The notes under the pieces: generated by a model | What the model was told of the DNA's origin: nothing | Seen by the model: only the letters and a program-made list of their open reading frames with translations | Database searches by the model: none | Shown: positions 31,578 to 39,564 of the stretch, in pieces | How positions within the stretch are numbered: position 1 is the first letter of the stretch | Layout: every line of letters begins with the position of its first letter | Made by a program: the position numbers and the translations under genes | Assembly: GCF_001708965.1 (NCBI RefSeq) | Contig: NZ_LVJW01000006.1 | Coordinates: 1,116,001 to 1,180,000, forward strand | Reading direction: 5' to 3' | Length of the DNA: 64,000 bases | Origin: Candidatus Thiodiazotropha endoloripes | GTDB taxonomy: Bacteria; Pseudomonadota; Gammaproteobacteria; Chromatiales; Chromatiaceae

Positions 31578-32360
31578 CTAATCCAGCAGGTGTAACGAGC
31601 TTGGATGCCGAATCCTCAGGCGCTGTTCGTCCTTGCGTTTGTAGAGCCAGCCTCTGGCTTCCACATTTCGACCAACCAGCGCGTGTGGGTCATCGATCTG
31701 GAAGCTCTTCCAATCCTTCCAGGTAATGCGCAGTGCCAAACCGCCCTCGAGATTCATCCAGACGGCACTTCGACTCTCCCCAACACGGATAATTCGTCCT
31801 CGGAGATGGTGAAACCCCGTTTCATCACCCTTGAGACTTCTGGCTGAGGCCGGAGAGTTTTTCCAAATCCCAAGCTGCTCCCGCCTGGCCTGGAATTCTG
31901 CTGCAAAATAGCACCGGTTGTTGAACAGGTTGGGTGGTACGGCGATCGCCCAGCCCGCACCCTGGCGCAATAGTTGAGCTGCGATGCTTTGTCGATTGTG
32001 GTTGGATAGATGTACCAGATGCCGGCCGTATCGGTCCTGCTTCTCAACCCCTGGACAGAGCGCCAGGCGTCCGTCACTCTGCCTGACAAGCCGTTGCAGC
32101 AGGGCTTTCGCAGCCTGGCCACCCGGCTCTCCCGGTTTTCCCCAATGGCCCAGCTCCGGGGTATTGATACCGATCAGGCGCAGCTTGTCACCGGATCTCA
32201 TCAGCAGGGTATCGCCATCGATCACCCGCTCAACAGGCTGCAGGTCGGCGTTGCACGGCAAACAGCCGGATGCCTGCAGACTGAGCGGCAGCACCAGTAC
32301 GTAGAACAGCAGAGCAAACAAAAAGGCCCCGCACTGCGGAGCCTTTTCATTGGTCTGCAT
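31578..32360 (-). CDS. Secreted thermonuclease-family (SNase-like) protein
   Basis: 260 residues from the ATG at 32360. The frame stays open into the rpmE antisense region but that part is not coding. A hydrophobic export signal (FALLFYVLVLPLSL) is followed by the staphylococcal-nuclease core: VIDGDTLLM, LIGINTPE and KQDRYGRHLVHL with its catalytic Arg/Asp/Glu set. The C-terminal part (about 175-258) is an OB-like extension. The rpmE terminator lies within the first codons, so the real start may be a TTG about 13 codons further in. Confidence 0.8.
   Translation of the reverse strand: MQTNEKAPQCGAFLFALLFYVLVLPLSLQASGCLPCNADLQPVERVIDGDTLLMRSGDKLRLIGINTPELGHWGKPGEPGGQAAKALLQRLVRQSDGRLALCPGVEKQDRYGRHLVHLSNHNRQSIAAQLLRQGAGWAIAVPPNLFNNRCYFAAEFQARREQLGIWKNSPASARSLKGDETGFHHLRGRIIRVGESRSAVWMNLEGGLALRITWKDWKSFQIDDPHALVGRNVEARGWLYKRKDEQRLRIRHPSSLHLLD
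32321..32347 (-). terminator. Intrinsic terminator of rpmE
   Basis: On the minus strand AAAAGGCTCCGC-AGT-GCGGGGCCTTTT forms a 12-bp stem (one G-U pair) with a 3-nt loop and a T-rich end. It lies 60 nt past the rpmE stop and overlaps the first codons of the nuclease gene. Confidence 0.85.
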
Positions 32361-32406
32361 GGCCATCGACTGTCGCGTCGCAACGACGCAGCAGTTGCCC
32401 AATGGC

Positions 32407-32610
32407 TTAGCGGCTGTACTTTTTGCGGAACTTGTCCACTCGGCCAGCGGTATCCACCATCTTCTGCTTGCCGGTATAGAAAGGATGACAAGAGGAGCAT
32501 ACCTCGATGTGCATCTCATCCTGGCCCAATGTGGATCGGGTGACAATTTCGTTGCCGCAACTGCATACGACTTTGATTTCCTCGTATTGAGGATGAGTAT
32601 CCGGTTTCAT
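32407..32610 (-). CDS. rpmE: 50S ribosomal protein L31
   Basis: 67 residues. Zinc-binding cysteines C16, C18, C38 and C41 (CSCG...CSSC) mark the C+ form, the one normally used when zinc is sufficient. The C-terminal [10 protein letters not shown] is typical. It has its own strong terminator. Confidence 0.96.
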   Translation of the reverse strand: MKPDTHPQYEEIKVVCSCGNEIVTRSTLGQDEMHIEVCSSCHPFYTGKQKMVDTAGRVDKFRKKYSR

Positions 32611-32738
32611 GACTGACTCACTCGTGAGAAATTAGCAATGATTCTGCCCAAACTGGCAGACAAGGCGCGAAATAATAGGCCAAGACGGCCCAGAAGGCAA
32701 GTACCCGCGCCACTAATACCGCATAATTCCGTTTAAAT

Positions 32739-33080
32739 TCAGCTGGAGCCTAAGGGAAACTCCACGATTTCACAGCGGCTGGCCCCGTTATGCCCCAGTC
32801 CGGGATCTGATCTGATGCTGTGCAGATAACCCAACATGCCCTTGGGTCCGAGCATGTTTTCCCACATCAAACCTGATATTCGCATACAGGCACTGATGGG
32901 GGAGCGGTTTCTCCGCTCCTGGTCGATACGCCACTGTAGTCGACGCATCTGCGTCTGGCGTTCGTCGGGCAGGGTTGCAATGTAAGTATCAATTGTTTTC
33001 TGACGCAGTGCTTCGAATTTCACCGGGTCCCTCTCGGCCAATTTGAGCAAATGGTCGAAATCTAGATCAGTGTGACACAT
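32739..33080 (-). CDS. DUF3135 family protein
   Basis: 113 residues. The N-terminal half (DFDHLLKLAERDPVKFEALR, about 7-26) is the family signature, followed by a helical Arg-rich stretch. Cytoplasmic, no catalytic motif, function unknown. It lies between rpmE and the Rof-like gene, all on the minus strand but with gaps over 100 nt. Confidence 0.8.
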   Translation of the reverse strand: MCHTDLDFDHLLKLAERDPVKFEALRQKTIDTYIATLPDERQTQMRRLQWRIDQERRNRSPISACMRISGLMWENMLGPKGMLGYLHSIRSDPGLGHNGASRCEIVEFPLGSS

Positions 33081-33250
33081 AGGACTTTACTCTGGCGTCT
33101 TCACTATTAAAACTAACATACTCCCTGAACAGTGTCTCAGATGGTAATTCCCAAAATAGCCTCTCTTGCAGCCAGACTTCAGTTGCAATCACGATTTATT
33201 TCAATGAGTTATAAAACATGCCCCATAAATGCCAACATTTTGACCATTGA

Positions 33251-33514
33251 TCATTCCAGGTTTTTCCCCGTAGTCAGATTGATTACCCCCAGGATCCGAT
33301 CCAGTCGCACCGTCAACGCCTCTCCTGATGGATCACGAACGATCAGATACTCCGCCTTATTCCGGGTCACCACATCGATTGGCAGAACCCTGGCCTGGTG
33401 AATCTGCCCCGCATCATCCCGCCAGGTGAGATCGAGCCGGGTACGGCTCATAACGGCATACTGATAGGATTCATGGAGACCACAGGCGATCGGCTGGTAG
33501 GGGTTGTCACTCAT
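33251..33514 (-). CDS. rof: Rho-binding antiterminator (Rof family)
   Basis: 87 residues. YQPIACGLHESYQYAVM and the C-terminal EYLIVRDPSGEALTVRLDRI match the Rof fold, a small Sm-like beta-barrel that binds Rho and reduces Rho-dependent termination in E. coli. Length is as in E. coli Rof (about 85). Confidence 0.8.
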   Translation of the reverse strand: MSDNPYQPIACGLHESYQYAVMSRTRLDLTWRDDAGQIHQARVLPIDVVTRNKAEYLIVRDPSGEALTVRLDRILGVINLTTGKNLE

Positions 33515-33639
33515 AGACTCTACTCATACAAAGATGGTTGATATTTGCCTAAATACCCTGAAGCTATTTAGAATTTATTAACCCGGCGACTCAGTATGTC
33601 GTATTAATAGTAGATTTATATGGATTAGAGCACAGGAAC

Positions 33640-34095
33640 ATGCCGAATATACAAAAGCAGATCGACAGCCTGAAGGCTGAAATCACCCGCCTAGAAAAGG
33701 AACAACAGAAAGCTGAGCAGCAACAGAAAGCACTCAGAGAGGTCAGCGCAAAAATTTCATCCCTGCTCAAAGAGAGCGGCATCAGTTTCGAGTCCTACTT
33801 AACTCACCATATCAAAAGGGTCAGCCGCATCGTCGGGAAACTAGAGGCCAAAAACAGCACAAAGTCAGCGGCTCAGGCGGGAAAATCCAGCAAAACCCGT
33901 AACCCCAAAAAACTCCGTAGAACCAGCAAGCCGACCATCACGATAAAAATACCCGCAGGTCGATACGGCAAACTGCCGAACCAGCCGGAAACAGTCTTCG
34001 AGGTAAAGGAGAAGGGCCCTCGCCCCAAAGTCCTGAAGGCCTATGCGGAAGAGGTGGGATTGGAAACTTTTCTGGATCAGTGCCGCATGAATTGA
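33640..34095 (+). CDS. H-NS-like nucleoid protein candidate
   Basis: 151 residues, AGGA just before the ATG. The N-terminal coiled coil (about 1-50, very Gln/Lys/Glu-rich) and a short helical part (FESYLTHHIKRVSRIVGKLE) resemble the oligomerisation module of H-NS relatives. A basic linker (about 75-100) follows. The C-terminus (KIPAGRYGKLPNQPETVFEV ... GPRPKVLKAYAEEVG) has a GPRPK motif but lacks the classic WxGxGRxPxW of H-NS. The DNA-binding role is inference, and the protein could be a different coiled-coil regulator. Confidence 0.55.
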   Translation: MPNIQKQIDSLKAEITRLEKEQQKAEQQQKALREVSAKISSLLKESGISFESYLTHHIKRVSRIVGKLEAKNSTKSAAQAGKSSKTRNPKKLRRTSKPTITIKIPAGRYGKLPNQPETVFEVKEKGPRPKVLKAYAEEVGLETFLDQCRMN

Positions 34096-34118
34096 GCAGC
34101 CAACGGGCCAGCCAGGCA

Positions 34119-36815
34119 TCAATGGATGGTTCCCGGTGAGATGTTTTGTCTGTCGCTGTCGCTACCGCTATCGCTCAACGGCATCGGCTGAACCACACCA
34201 TATCCCTGTGCATAGTCCACACCGATATCGATCAACTGCTCGAGAGTCTGGTCATCCTCCACATATTCGGCAATAGTCTTCAGCCCCATCAGATGCCCGA
34301 TATGGTTGATCGATTCAACCATCGCACGATCCACTGGATCATTCATCATGTTGCGGACAAAACTACCGTCGATCTTCAGATAGTCGACCGGTAGATGTTT
34401 CAGATAGGCGAAGGAGGACATCCCGGTACCAAAATCGTCCAGTGCAAAACGGAATCCACGGCGTTTCAACAGACTGATGAAGCGGGTTGCCTGATCGAGA
34501 CGACTGACCACCGCCGTCTCGGTGATTTCAAACGAGATCTTTTCCGCCGGCAGGCCGTAGTGACGCAACTGCTCGAGGATGTATTCATGCAGTGTGGATT
34601 CACCCAGGGATTGTCCTGACAGATTGATCGCGCAAAGACTCAACTCCTCAAGACGCTCTCGGTTCTCTGACAACCATCTGAATGCCTCTCCGATCACCCA
34701 ACGGTCGACACTGTGCATGATGTTGTAGCGCTCAGCCGCAGGTATGAAAGTGCCGGGCATGATCATAGTTCCCTCTTCATCCTGCATCCGCACCAACAGT
34801 TCAATATGTTCATCACCGATGGCGCTGCTGTTCAACGACATAATCGGTTGTTGCAGAAGTGAGAAGCGTCGTTGATCGATGGCACTTTCGATCTTGGTTA
34901 CCAAGTGCATTTCACCCTGCTGGCGATTGATCTCTTCATCATAGGGCTGGTAAACATGAATTCGATTACGTCCCATGTCCTTGGCCACATAGCAGGCTGC
35001 ATCTGCCGCGCTGAGCGCATTGTGCGGACTCTCGGTCTTGGGACCGATGGCAACGATACCGATACTCACACCGGTGGTGAAACTACGACCCTCCCATGAG
35101 AATCTGAACGCCTTTACCGTGCTGCTGATCAGATTTGCCATCTGAGTCGCCTGTTGCAGGTTACTGTTCTCCATCAGTAAACCAAACTCATCACCGCCCA
35201 GACGTGCTAAGACATCATTCTCCCCGATGGTCCGTTGCAGGCGATGGGAGAGTTGACGCAGCATCATGTCTCCCGCCACATGACCACAGGTATCATTCAC
35301 CAGCTTGAACTGATCAAGATCCATATAGAGCAGGACATGTTGCGCATTGTGTTCCTTCGAATCGGAAAAGGCCTGCCGTAAGCGCTGATCAAAGGCATGT
35401 CGGTTGAGCAGATGGGTGAGCGAATCATGGGTGGCCAGAAAGCGCATCTCACGCATCATCGAACGGCTGGATGTAACATCACGAAACACGGTTACCGAAC
35501 CTTTGAACTGCCGATGCTCCATGATCGGATAGGTTGAGTATTCAACCGGAAACAGGGTTTCATTCTGCCGTTGAAAGGACTCATCCCTGACCCTCACAGG
35601 GTCGCCCTGCTCAACCACCCGGCTGTTGAATGACAGACCCGACTCATCGAACATCCTCACCTGTTTATGGATCGGTTTGTTGATCAGCTCCTGTTGGGTA
35701 TAGCCGAGCATCTCTGCCCCGGCCTTGTTGATGAAGGTACAGTTGTCATTTTCATCCACCCCAAAGATGCCTTCACCGGTCGATTCCAACAGCATCGAAA
35801 GTTGTTTGTTAGCCTCAGTGAGCTGTTTCGAAGACTCTTCCAGGGAGTTATGTGCCAGTTGATGGGCCTGACTGCGCTCATGGTTTTCAATCGCGAAGGC
35901 AAAGTTGCTGACCATCTCATCAAGCAGATCGTGGATGGTCTGAGTAAAATATTCCGGACCGTCTGCATAGAGGGTGAAGGCGGCAATCACATCATGATTC
36001 ACCACAATCGGAAACACCGCAACCGACTGACCGCCACTGGACTGTGCCAAACGATGCCAGGTGGTCTTCCCCACATCCGGATCGATCCGGTCAATCACAG
36101 ATGCGCATTTCCCGTAGACTGCCGTAGCCAAGGGGCTGTCACCCTCGGGATCGGTCAGGTCGAGATCGAATTTACAGACCTTCAACCGCTCTTTGGGGAT
36201 ACCGGCACAGGCAACCGGATGCAGCAGCTTTGCCTCGATATCCACCTCACCAACCCAGGCGGCAGTAAAGCCGCCAAAGTTCACCGCAATCTCACAGGCA
36301 TGCTCGAACATCACCAGTGGCGGTGGATTTCTCAATACCATCTTACTGGTCTCAGAGAGGGCGGAGTAGACCCGTTTCTGTTGATTGATGGTCTGCTGAT
36401 AGAGAAAGTTCTCACTGACCAACTGTCGCAATACCCGGCTGATCGGGGCCAGCCTGCCCTCAACCGGCAGTCGGGTGACGGCCAGATAGTTACCTTCCGA
36501 CAAAGAGCGGGCGATCTCTTCGTACCTTTGGATAGATGATTCCCAACGGCTTTTGATCAAGCGGATCATTAACAGTAGCCCGATCACCACTACACCACCG
36601 ATTAGCAGAACACCAGCCTGCACACCACTCAGTGATTCAGGAAGATAATTTACCTTAGGTGATATCGTGCCAGATTTGATCTGGGCTGTGGATTGAAGTG
36701 CCGTGGTATTCCCGTCCAGCGACGTATTGGCGTGAAGCTGCTGGGCATCAGGCATCAGCAGCGTGACAGCCAGAAGTGCTGAAAATGAAACAACAACTTT
36801 GAGAATCAGTTGCAT
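34119..36815 (-). CDS. Membrane GAF-PAS-GGDEF-EAL cyclic-di-GMP protein
   Basis: 898 residues. Membrane segments lie at about 1-21 and 65-87, with a HAMP-like linker, GAF domain (about 165-315) and PAS domain (about 335-450). The GGDEF domain has an intact RLGGDEF near 541. The EAL domain reads ELLVR at the signature (near 671) but keeps the other catalytic blocks ITET, DDFGTG, KIDGSF and AEYVED. It may both make and break c-di-GMP, or use GTP binding to control the phosphodiesterase. Monocistronic. Other c-di-GMP-linked items nearby are the PilZ protein (55.9 kb) and the pilus operon. Confidence 0.93.
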   Translation of the reverse strand: MQLILKVVVSFSALLAVTLLMPDAQQLHANTSLDGNTTALQSTAQIKSGTISPKVNYLPESLSGVQAGVLLIGGVVVIGLLLMIRLIKSRWESSIQRYEEIARSLSEGNYLAVTRLPVEGRLAPISRVLRQLVSENFLYQQTINQQKRVYSALSETSKMVLRNPPPLVMFEHACEIAVNFGGFTAAWVGEVDIEAKLLHPVACAGIPKERLKVCKFDLDLTDPEGDSPLATAVYGKCASVIDRIDPDVGKTTWHRLAQSSGGQSVAVFPIVVNHDVIAAFTLYADGPEYFTQTIHDLLDEMVSNFAFAIENHERSQAHQLAHNSLEESSKQLTEANKQLSMLLESTGEGIFGVDENDNCTFINKAGAEMLGYTQQELINKPIHKQVRMFDESGLSFNSRVVEQGDPVRVRDESFQRQNETLFPVEYSTYPIMEHRQFKGSVTVFRDVTSSRSMMREMRFLATHDSLTHLLNRHAFDQRLRQAFSDSKEHNAQHVLLYMDLDQFKLVNDTCGHVAGDMMLRQLSHRLQRTIGENDVLARLGGDEFGLLMENSNLQQATQMANLISSTVKAFRFSWEGRSFTTGVSIGIVAIGPKTESPHNALSAADAACYVAKDMGRNRIHVYQPYDEEINRQQGEMHLVTKIESAIDQRRFSLLQQPIMSLNSSAIGDEHIELLVRMQDEEGTMIMPGTFIPAAERYNIMHSVDRWVIGEAFRWLSENRERLEELSLCAINLSGQSLGESTLHEYILEQLRHYGLPAEKISFEITETAVVSRLDQATRFISLLKRRGFRFALDDFGTGMSSFAYLKHLPVDYLKIDGSFVRNMMNDPVDRAMVESINHIGHLMGLKTIAEYVEDDQTLEQLIDIGVDYAQGYGVVQPMPLSDSGSDSDRQNISPGTIH

Positions 36816-37011
36816 TATTCAGCCGCAGCGCACAGGCGCTCAAGCTCCTCCCAATACCATTGGCTGGAATCTGGTGATTGCCCTGACTGACATAGACAGC
36901 AATCGACCATTCACTGGAACCTATCAATGCAAGGGTTCCACACTGCTCCCTGCAAAACAGCTCGCGTATCCAGATTAGACGAGAGGTATCTACTGACTCC
37001 TGGTGTTGCCA

Positions 37012-37035
37012 CCTATCCCGACTTCATGGGATAGG
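37012..37035. repeat. Perfect dyad between hemW and the GGDEF/EAL gene
   Basis: CCTATCCC (37012-37019) and GGGATAGG (37028-37035), 8-bp arms and an 8-nt loop, 56 nt past the hemW stop. It is a possible 3' end of hemW mRNA (no U-tract) or an operator; the rest of 36816-37090 holds nothing recognisable. Confidence 0.4.
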
Positions 37036-37090
37036 CCTATAAATTTAATATGTTAGCGTACTTTGGTCAAATTATTGTTAAGAAGTCCTT

Positions 37091-38233
37091 TTAACTCGAA
37101 AAAAGTGAGATCAGGTCATTCAGGAATCTCTGCCCCAATGAGGAGGGGCATAGCCGCTGCTCAACGGGTTGCATCAAGCCCCGCTCCACAGCCTGCCGCA
37201 ATGGCGTTTCGATCTGCTGCAAGCCGACTCCAGTGCGGCTCTCAAACAGATTCAGCTCCACCCCTTGAAGCAGACGCAGTGCATTCATCATGAACTCCAC
37301 TACCAGATCCTGATTAGTAAGCTGCCGCTCACCCTGGATGAAGTCAGAGGCTCTGTCCGCGATAAGATAGGCATCCGGATGACGCTGCTTCCAGAAGCGC
37401 TTCACCCTACCGTCAGCCAGGCTCAACTTGGCGTGAGCTCCGGCACCGATACCCAGATAGTCCCCAAACCGCCAGTAGTTCATATTGTGCCTGCACTCAC
37501 GTCCCTGACGTGCATAGGCGGATACTTCGTAGTGGTTGAAACCGGCATCGGCAAGCTGTTCCATACCCTGTTGCTGCATCAGCCATAACTGCTCATCATC
37601 CGGCACGGCCGGTGGTGCATGATGAAAAGGGGTATTGGGTTCCAGGGTCAGTTGATAGTAGGAGAGATGTTCACTGCCGAGTTCAATCGCCGCAGCCAGA
37701 TCCACTTCCGCCATCGCCGGGGTCTGCTCAGGCAGGCCGAACATCAGGTCGATATTGATATTGTCAAAACCCGCCTTTCTCGCCTCTGCAAAAGCCTCTT
37801 TCGCCTCCTGAGGGGAGTGGATTCTGCCCAGCGCCCGCAACATCGAAGCTTGCAGACTCTGAAAGCCCAACGAGAGACGGTTGACCCCGGCCTGCCGATA
37901 ACCGGCAAAGGAGCCGGCTTCCACGGCGCCCGGATTGGCTTCCAGGGTGATCTCGATCGAGTTGGCAAAGGCAAACCGCTGCTCAATCCCCAGCAGTAAC
38001 CTGGCAATCGCTGCGGAGGAAAACAGACTCGGCGTACCCCCACCGATGAAAATTGATGAGAGTTGCCTGCCCTCGATCTCTTCACTGTCGATGCTCAGGT
38101 CGTGCAGCAAGGCATCCACATAGGCCGGCTCGGGAATATCCTGCTTGATCCCATGGGAGTTGAAATCGCAGTAGGGACATTTGCGCACACACCAGGGGAT
38201 GTGGATATAGAGTGACAGGGGAGGGGAGATCAC
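37091..38233 (-). CDS. hemW: Haem chaperone HemW (radical SAM)
   Basis: 380 residues, GTG start. The radical SAM cluster is C15/C19/C22 in CVRKCPYCDFNSHG; the extra CxxCxxF-like context and the HemN C-terminal domain (about 305-375) place it with HemW rather than coproporphyrinogen dehydrogenase. HemW is thought to insert haem into respiratory proteins. GGGTPSLF and EANPGAVE are conserved blocks. In many Gammaproteobacteria it lies next to the rdgB purine pyrophosphatase; here it stands alone. Confidence 0.9.
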   Translation of the reverse strand: MISPPLSLYIHIPWCVRKCPYCDFNSHGIKQDIPEPAYVDALLHDLSIDSEEIEGRQLSSIFIGGGTPSLFSSAAIARLLLGIEQRFAFANSIEITLEANPGAVEAGSFAGYRQAGVNRLSLGFQSLQASMLRALGRIHSPQEAKEAFAEARKAGFDNINIDLMFGLPEQTPAMAEVDLAAAIELGSEHLSYYQLTLEPNTPFHHAPPAVPDDEQLWLMQQQGMEQLADAGFNHYEVSAYARQGRECRHNMNYWRFGDYLGIGAGAHAKLSLADGRVKRFWKQRHPDAYLIADRASDFIQGERQLTNQDLVVEFMMNALRLLQGVELNLFESRTGVGLQQIETPLRQAVERGLMQPVEQRLCPSSLGQRFLNDLISLFSS

Positions 38234-38283
38234 TTTCCGCTTACCGACGCTGCTGACTGGTCGTCATTGGGATTTCGTATTTG

Positions 38284-38395
38284 CCGCGATGAACGCTAAT
38301 CACCGCAAATTGCCATAAATCGATTGAGACTTCCCTTGCCCCACTGAACTTATAAGCATTTGCGTTATTTTGCGGTGAATTGCATTCATTCGCGG
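38284..38395. repeat. Imperfect long inverted repeat (possible dispersed element)
   Basis: The left end 38284-38309 begins CCGCGATGAACGC and ends CACCGCAAA. The right end 38369-38395 is its near-complement (TTTGCGGTGAATTG ... TTCGCGG), about 26 bp with a few mismatches. The 59-nt centre has no coding potential. The GCGTT/TTGCGG wording resembles short repeats scattered through many bacterial genomes. No second copy was seen in this window. Confidence 0.55.
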
Positions 38396-38426
38396 CTAGT
38401 GATCGAGCACAAGGCTGTGCACCGGA

Positions 38427-39512
38427 TCAGCCTTTGTCTCTGGCCTTCAGATAGGCGAAATCGGATATCGACCCCCACTCTCTTGAACCCTTGAGAAAGT
38501 TCATATAGGAGTCGTAGACCTTCTTGGCGAACGCGTCCTTGGCGGCCAGCTCCTCGACCACTTCACTGGAGAACTTGCGCAGGGTGGCCAAGACGTCATC
38601 CGGGTAGATACGGATATCGACCTTGTGTTTCTCAACCAGGGTCTTCAGCGCGGCAGGATTGCGCGCCGTGTACTCGGCCAGCATCTCCTGGTTGGCCACC
38701 TTACAGGCATTCAACACGATCGCCTGCAGATCCTTGGGCAAGGCATTGAACGCCTTCTCATTGATGATTGCCTCAAGGGTGGTGCCCGGTTCATGGAATC
38801 CCGGAAAGTAGTAGTACTTGGCCGCCTTGAAGAGGCCGAACGCCAGGTCGTTATAGGGGTTCACCCACTCCGTGGCATCGATCGCACCGGACTGCAGCGA
38901 GGTGAAGAGTTCACCACCCGGCAGGTTGACCGGTGTCCCTCCGGCCCGTTTGAGCACCTCTCCGCCCAATCCCGGAATACGCATCTTCAAGCCCTTCAGA
39001 TCAGCAACGCTGTTGATCTCTTTATTGAACCAGCCTCCCATCTGCATGCCGGTATTGCCACCCGGCGCCGGGATCATGCCAAACGGCTTGTAGAGCTCCC
39101 GCCACATCTCCAGTCCACCGCCGAAATAGAGCCAGCCGTTCATCTCCTGGGCGGTCAGACCGAATGGCACGGTGGAAAAGAACTGCGCTGTCTCACTCTT
39201 GCCTTTCCAGTAGTAGGCCGCACCATGACCCATCTCAGCGGTTCCACTGGAAACGGCATCAAACACCTCGAAGGCGGGCACCAGCTCTTTGGCGCCATAG
39301 ACTTTGACATGCATCCGCCCGCCACTCATCTCATTGATGACCTCGGCCAGCTTGTTGGCACCGGTTCCCAGACCGGGAAAGTTCTTCGGCCAGGTGGTCA
39401 CCATCTTCCATTTGATCTTGGCTTTCGCCTCGGCAACGCTGGCTGTGGAGAGGCCAACACCGGTCGCCAGTGCGCCGGCACCAACCTTTGTTATAAATTC
39501 ACGACGTTTCAT
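38427..39512 (-). CDS. TRAP transporter substrate-binding protein (DctP family)
   Basis: 361 residues. The N-terminus KRREFITK plus a hydrophobic stretch is a twin-arginine signal, so it is exported folded to the periplasm. The mature part has the DctP fold with GGNTGMQMGGWF and WVNPYNDLAFGL, like the subgroup that binds 2-oxo-monocarboxylates or related acids. No DctQ or DctM membrane genes are beside it: upstream is uvrD, downstream hemW. The transporter must be encoded elsewhere if it is functional. Confidence 0.88.
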   Translation of the reverse strand: MKRREFITKVGAGALATGVGLSTASVAEAKAKIKWKMVTTWPKNFPGLGTGANKLAEVINEMSGGRMHVKVYGAKELVPAFEVFDAVSSGTAEMGHGAAYYWKGKSETAQFFSTVPFGLTAQEMNGWLYFGGGLEMWRELYKPFGMIPAPGGNTGMQMGGWFNKEINSVADLKGLKMRIPGLGGEVLKRAGGTPVNLPGGELFTSLQSGAIDATEWVNPYNDLAFGLFKAAKYYYFPGFHEPGTTLEAIINEKAFNALPKDLQAIVLNACKVANQEMLAEYTARNPAALKTLVEKHKVDIRIYPDDVLATLRKFSSEVVEELAAKDAFAKKVYDSYMNFLKGSREWGSISDFAYLKARDKG

Positions 39513-39564
39513 GTAACCCTCCGGTCTGTCTGTTATTGCTATTCGATCTGGTACTTGTTTGGGC

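Noticed and set aside
32361-32546. Upstream extension of the nuclease frame across rpmE
   Set aside because: It is antiparallel-frame overlap on the same strand with the certain rpmE gene; the extra residues have no nuclease similarity.
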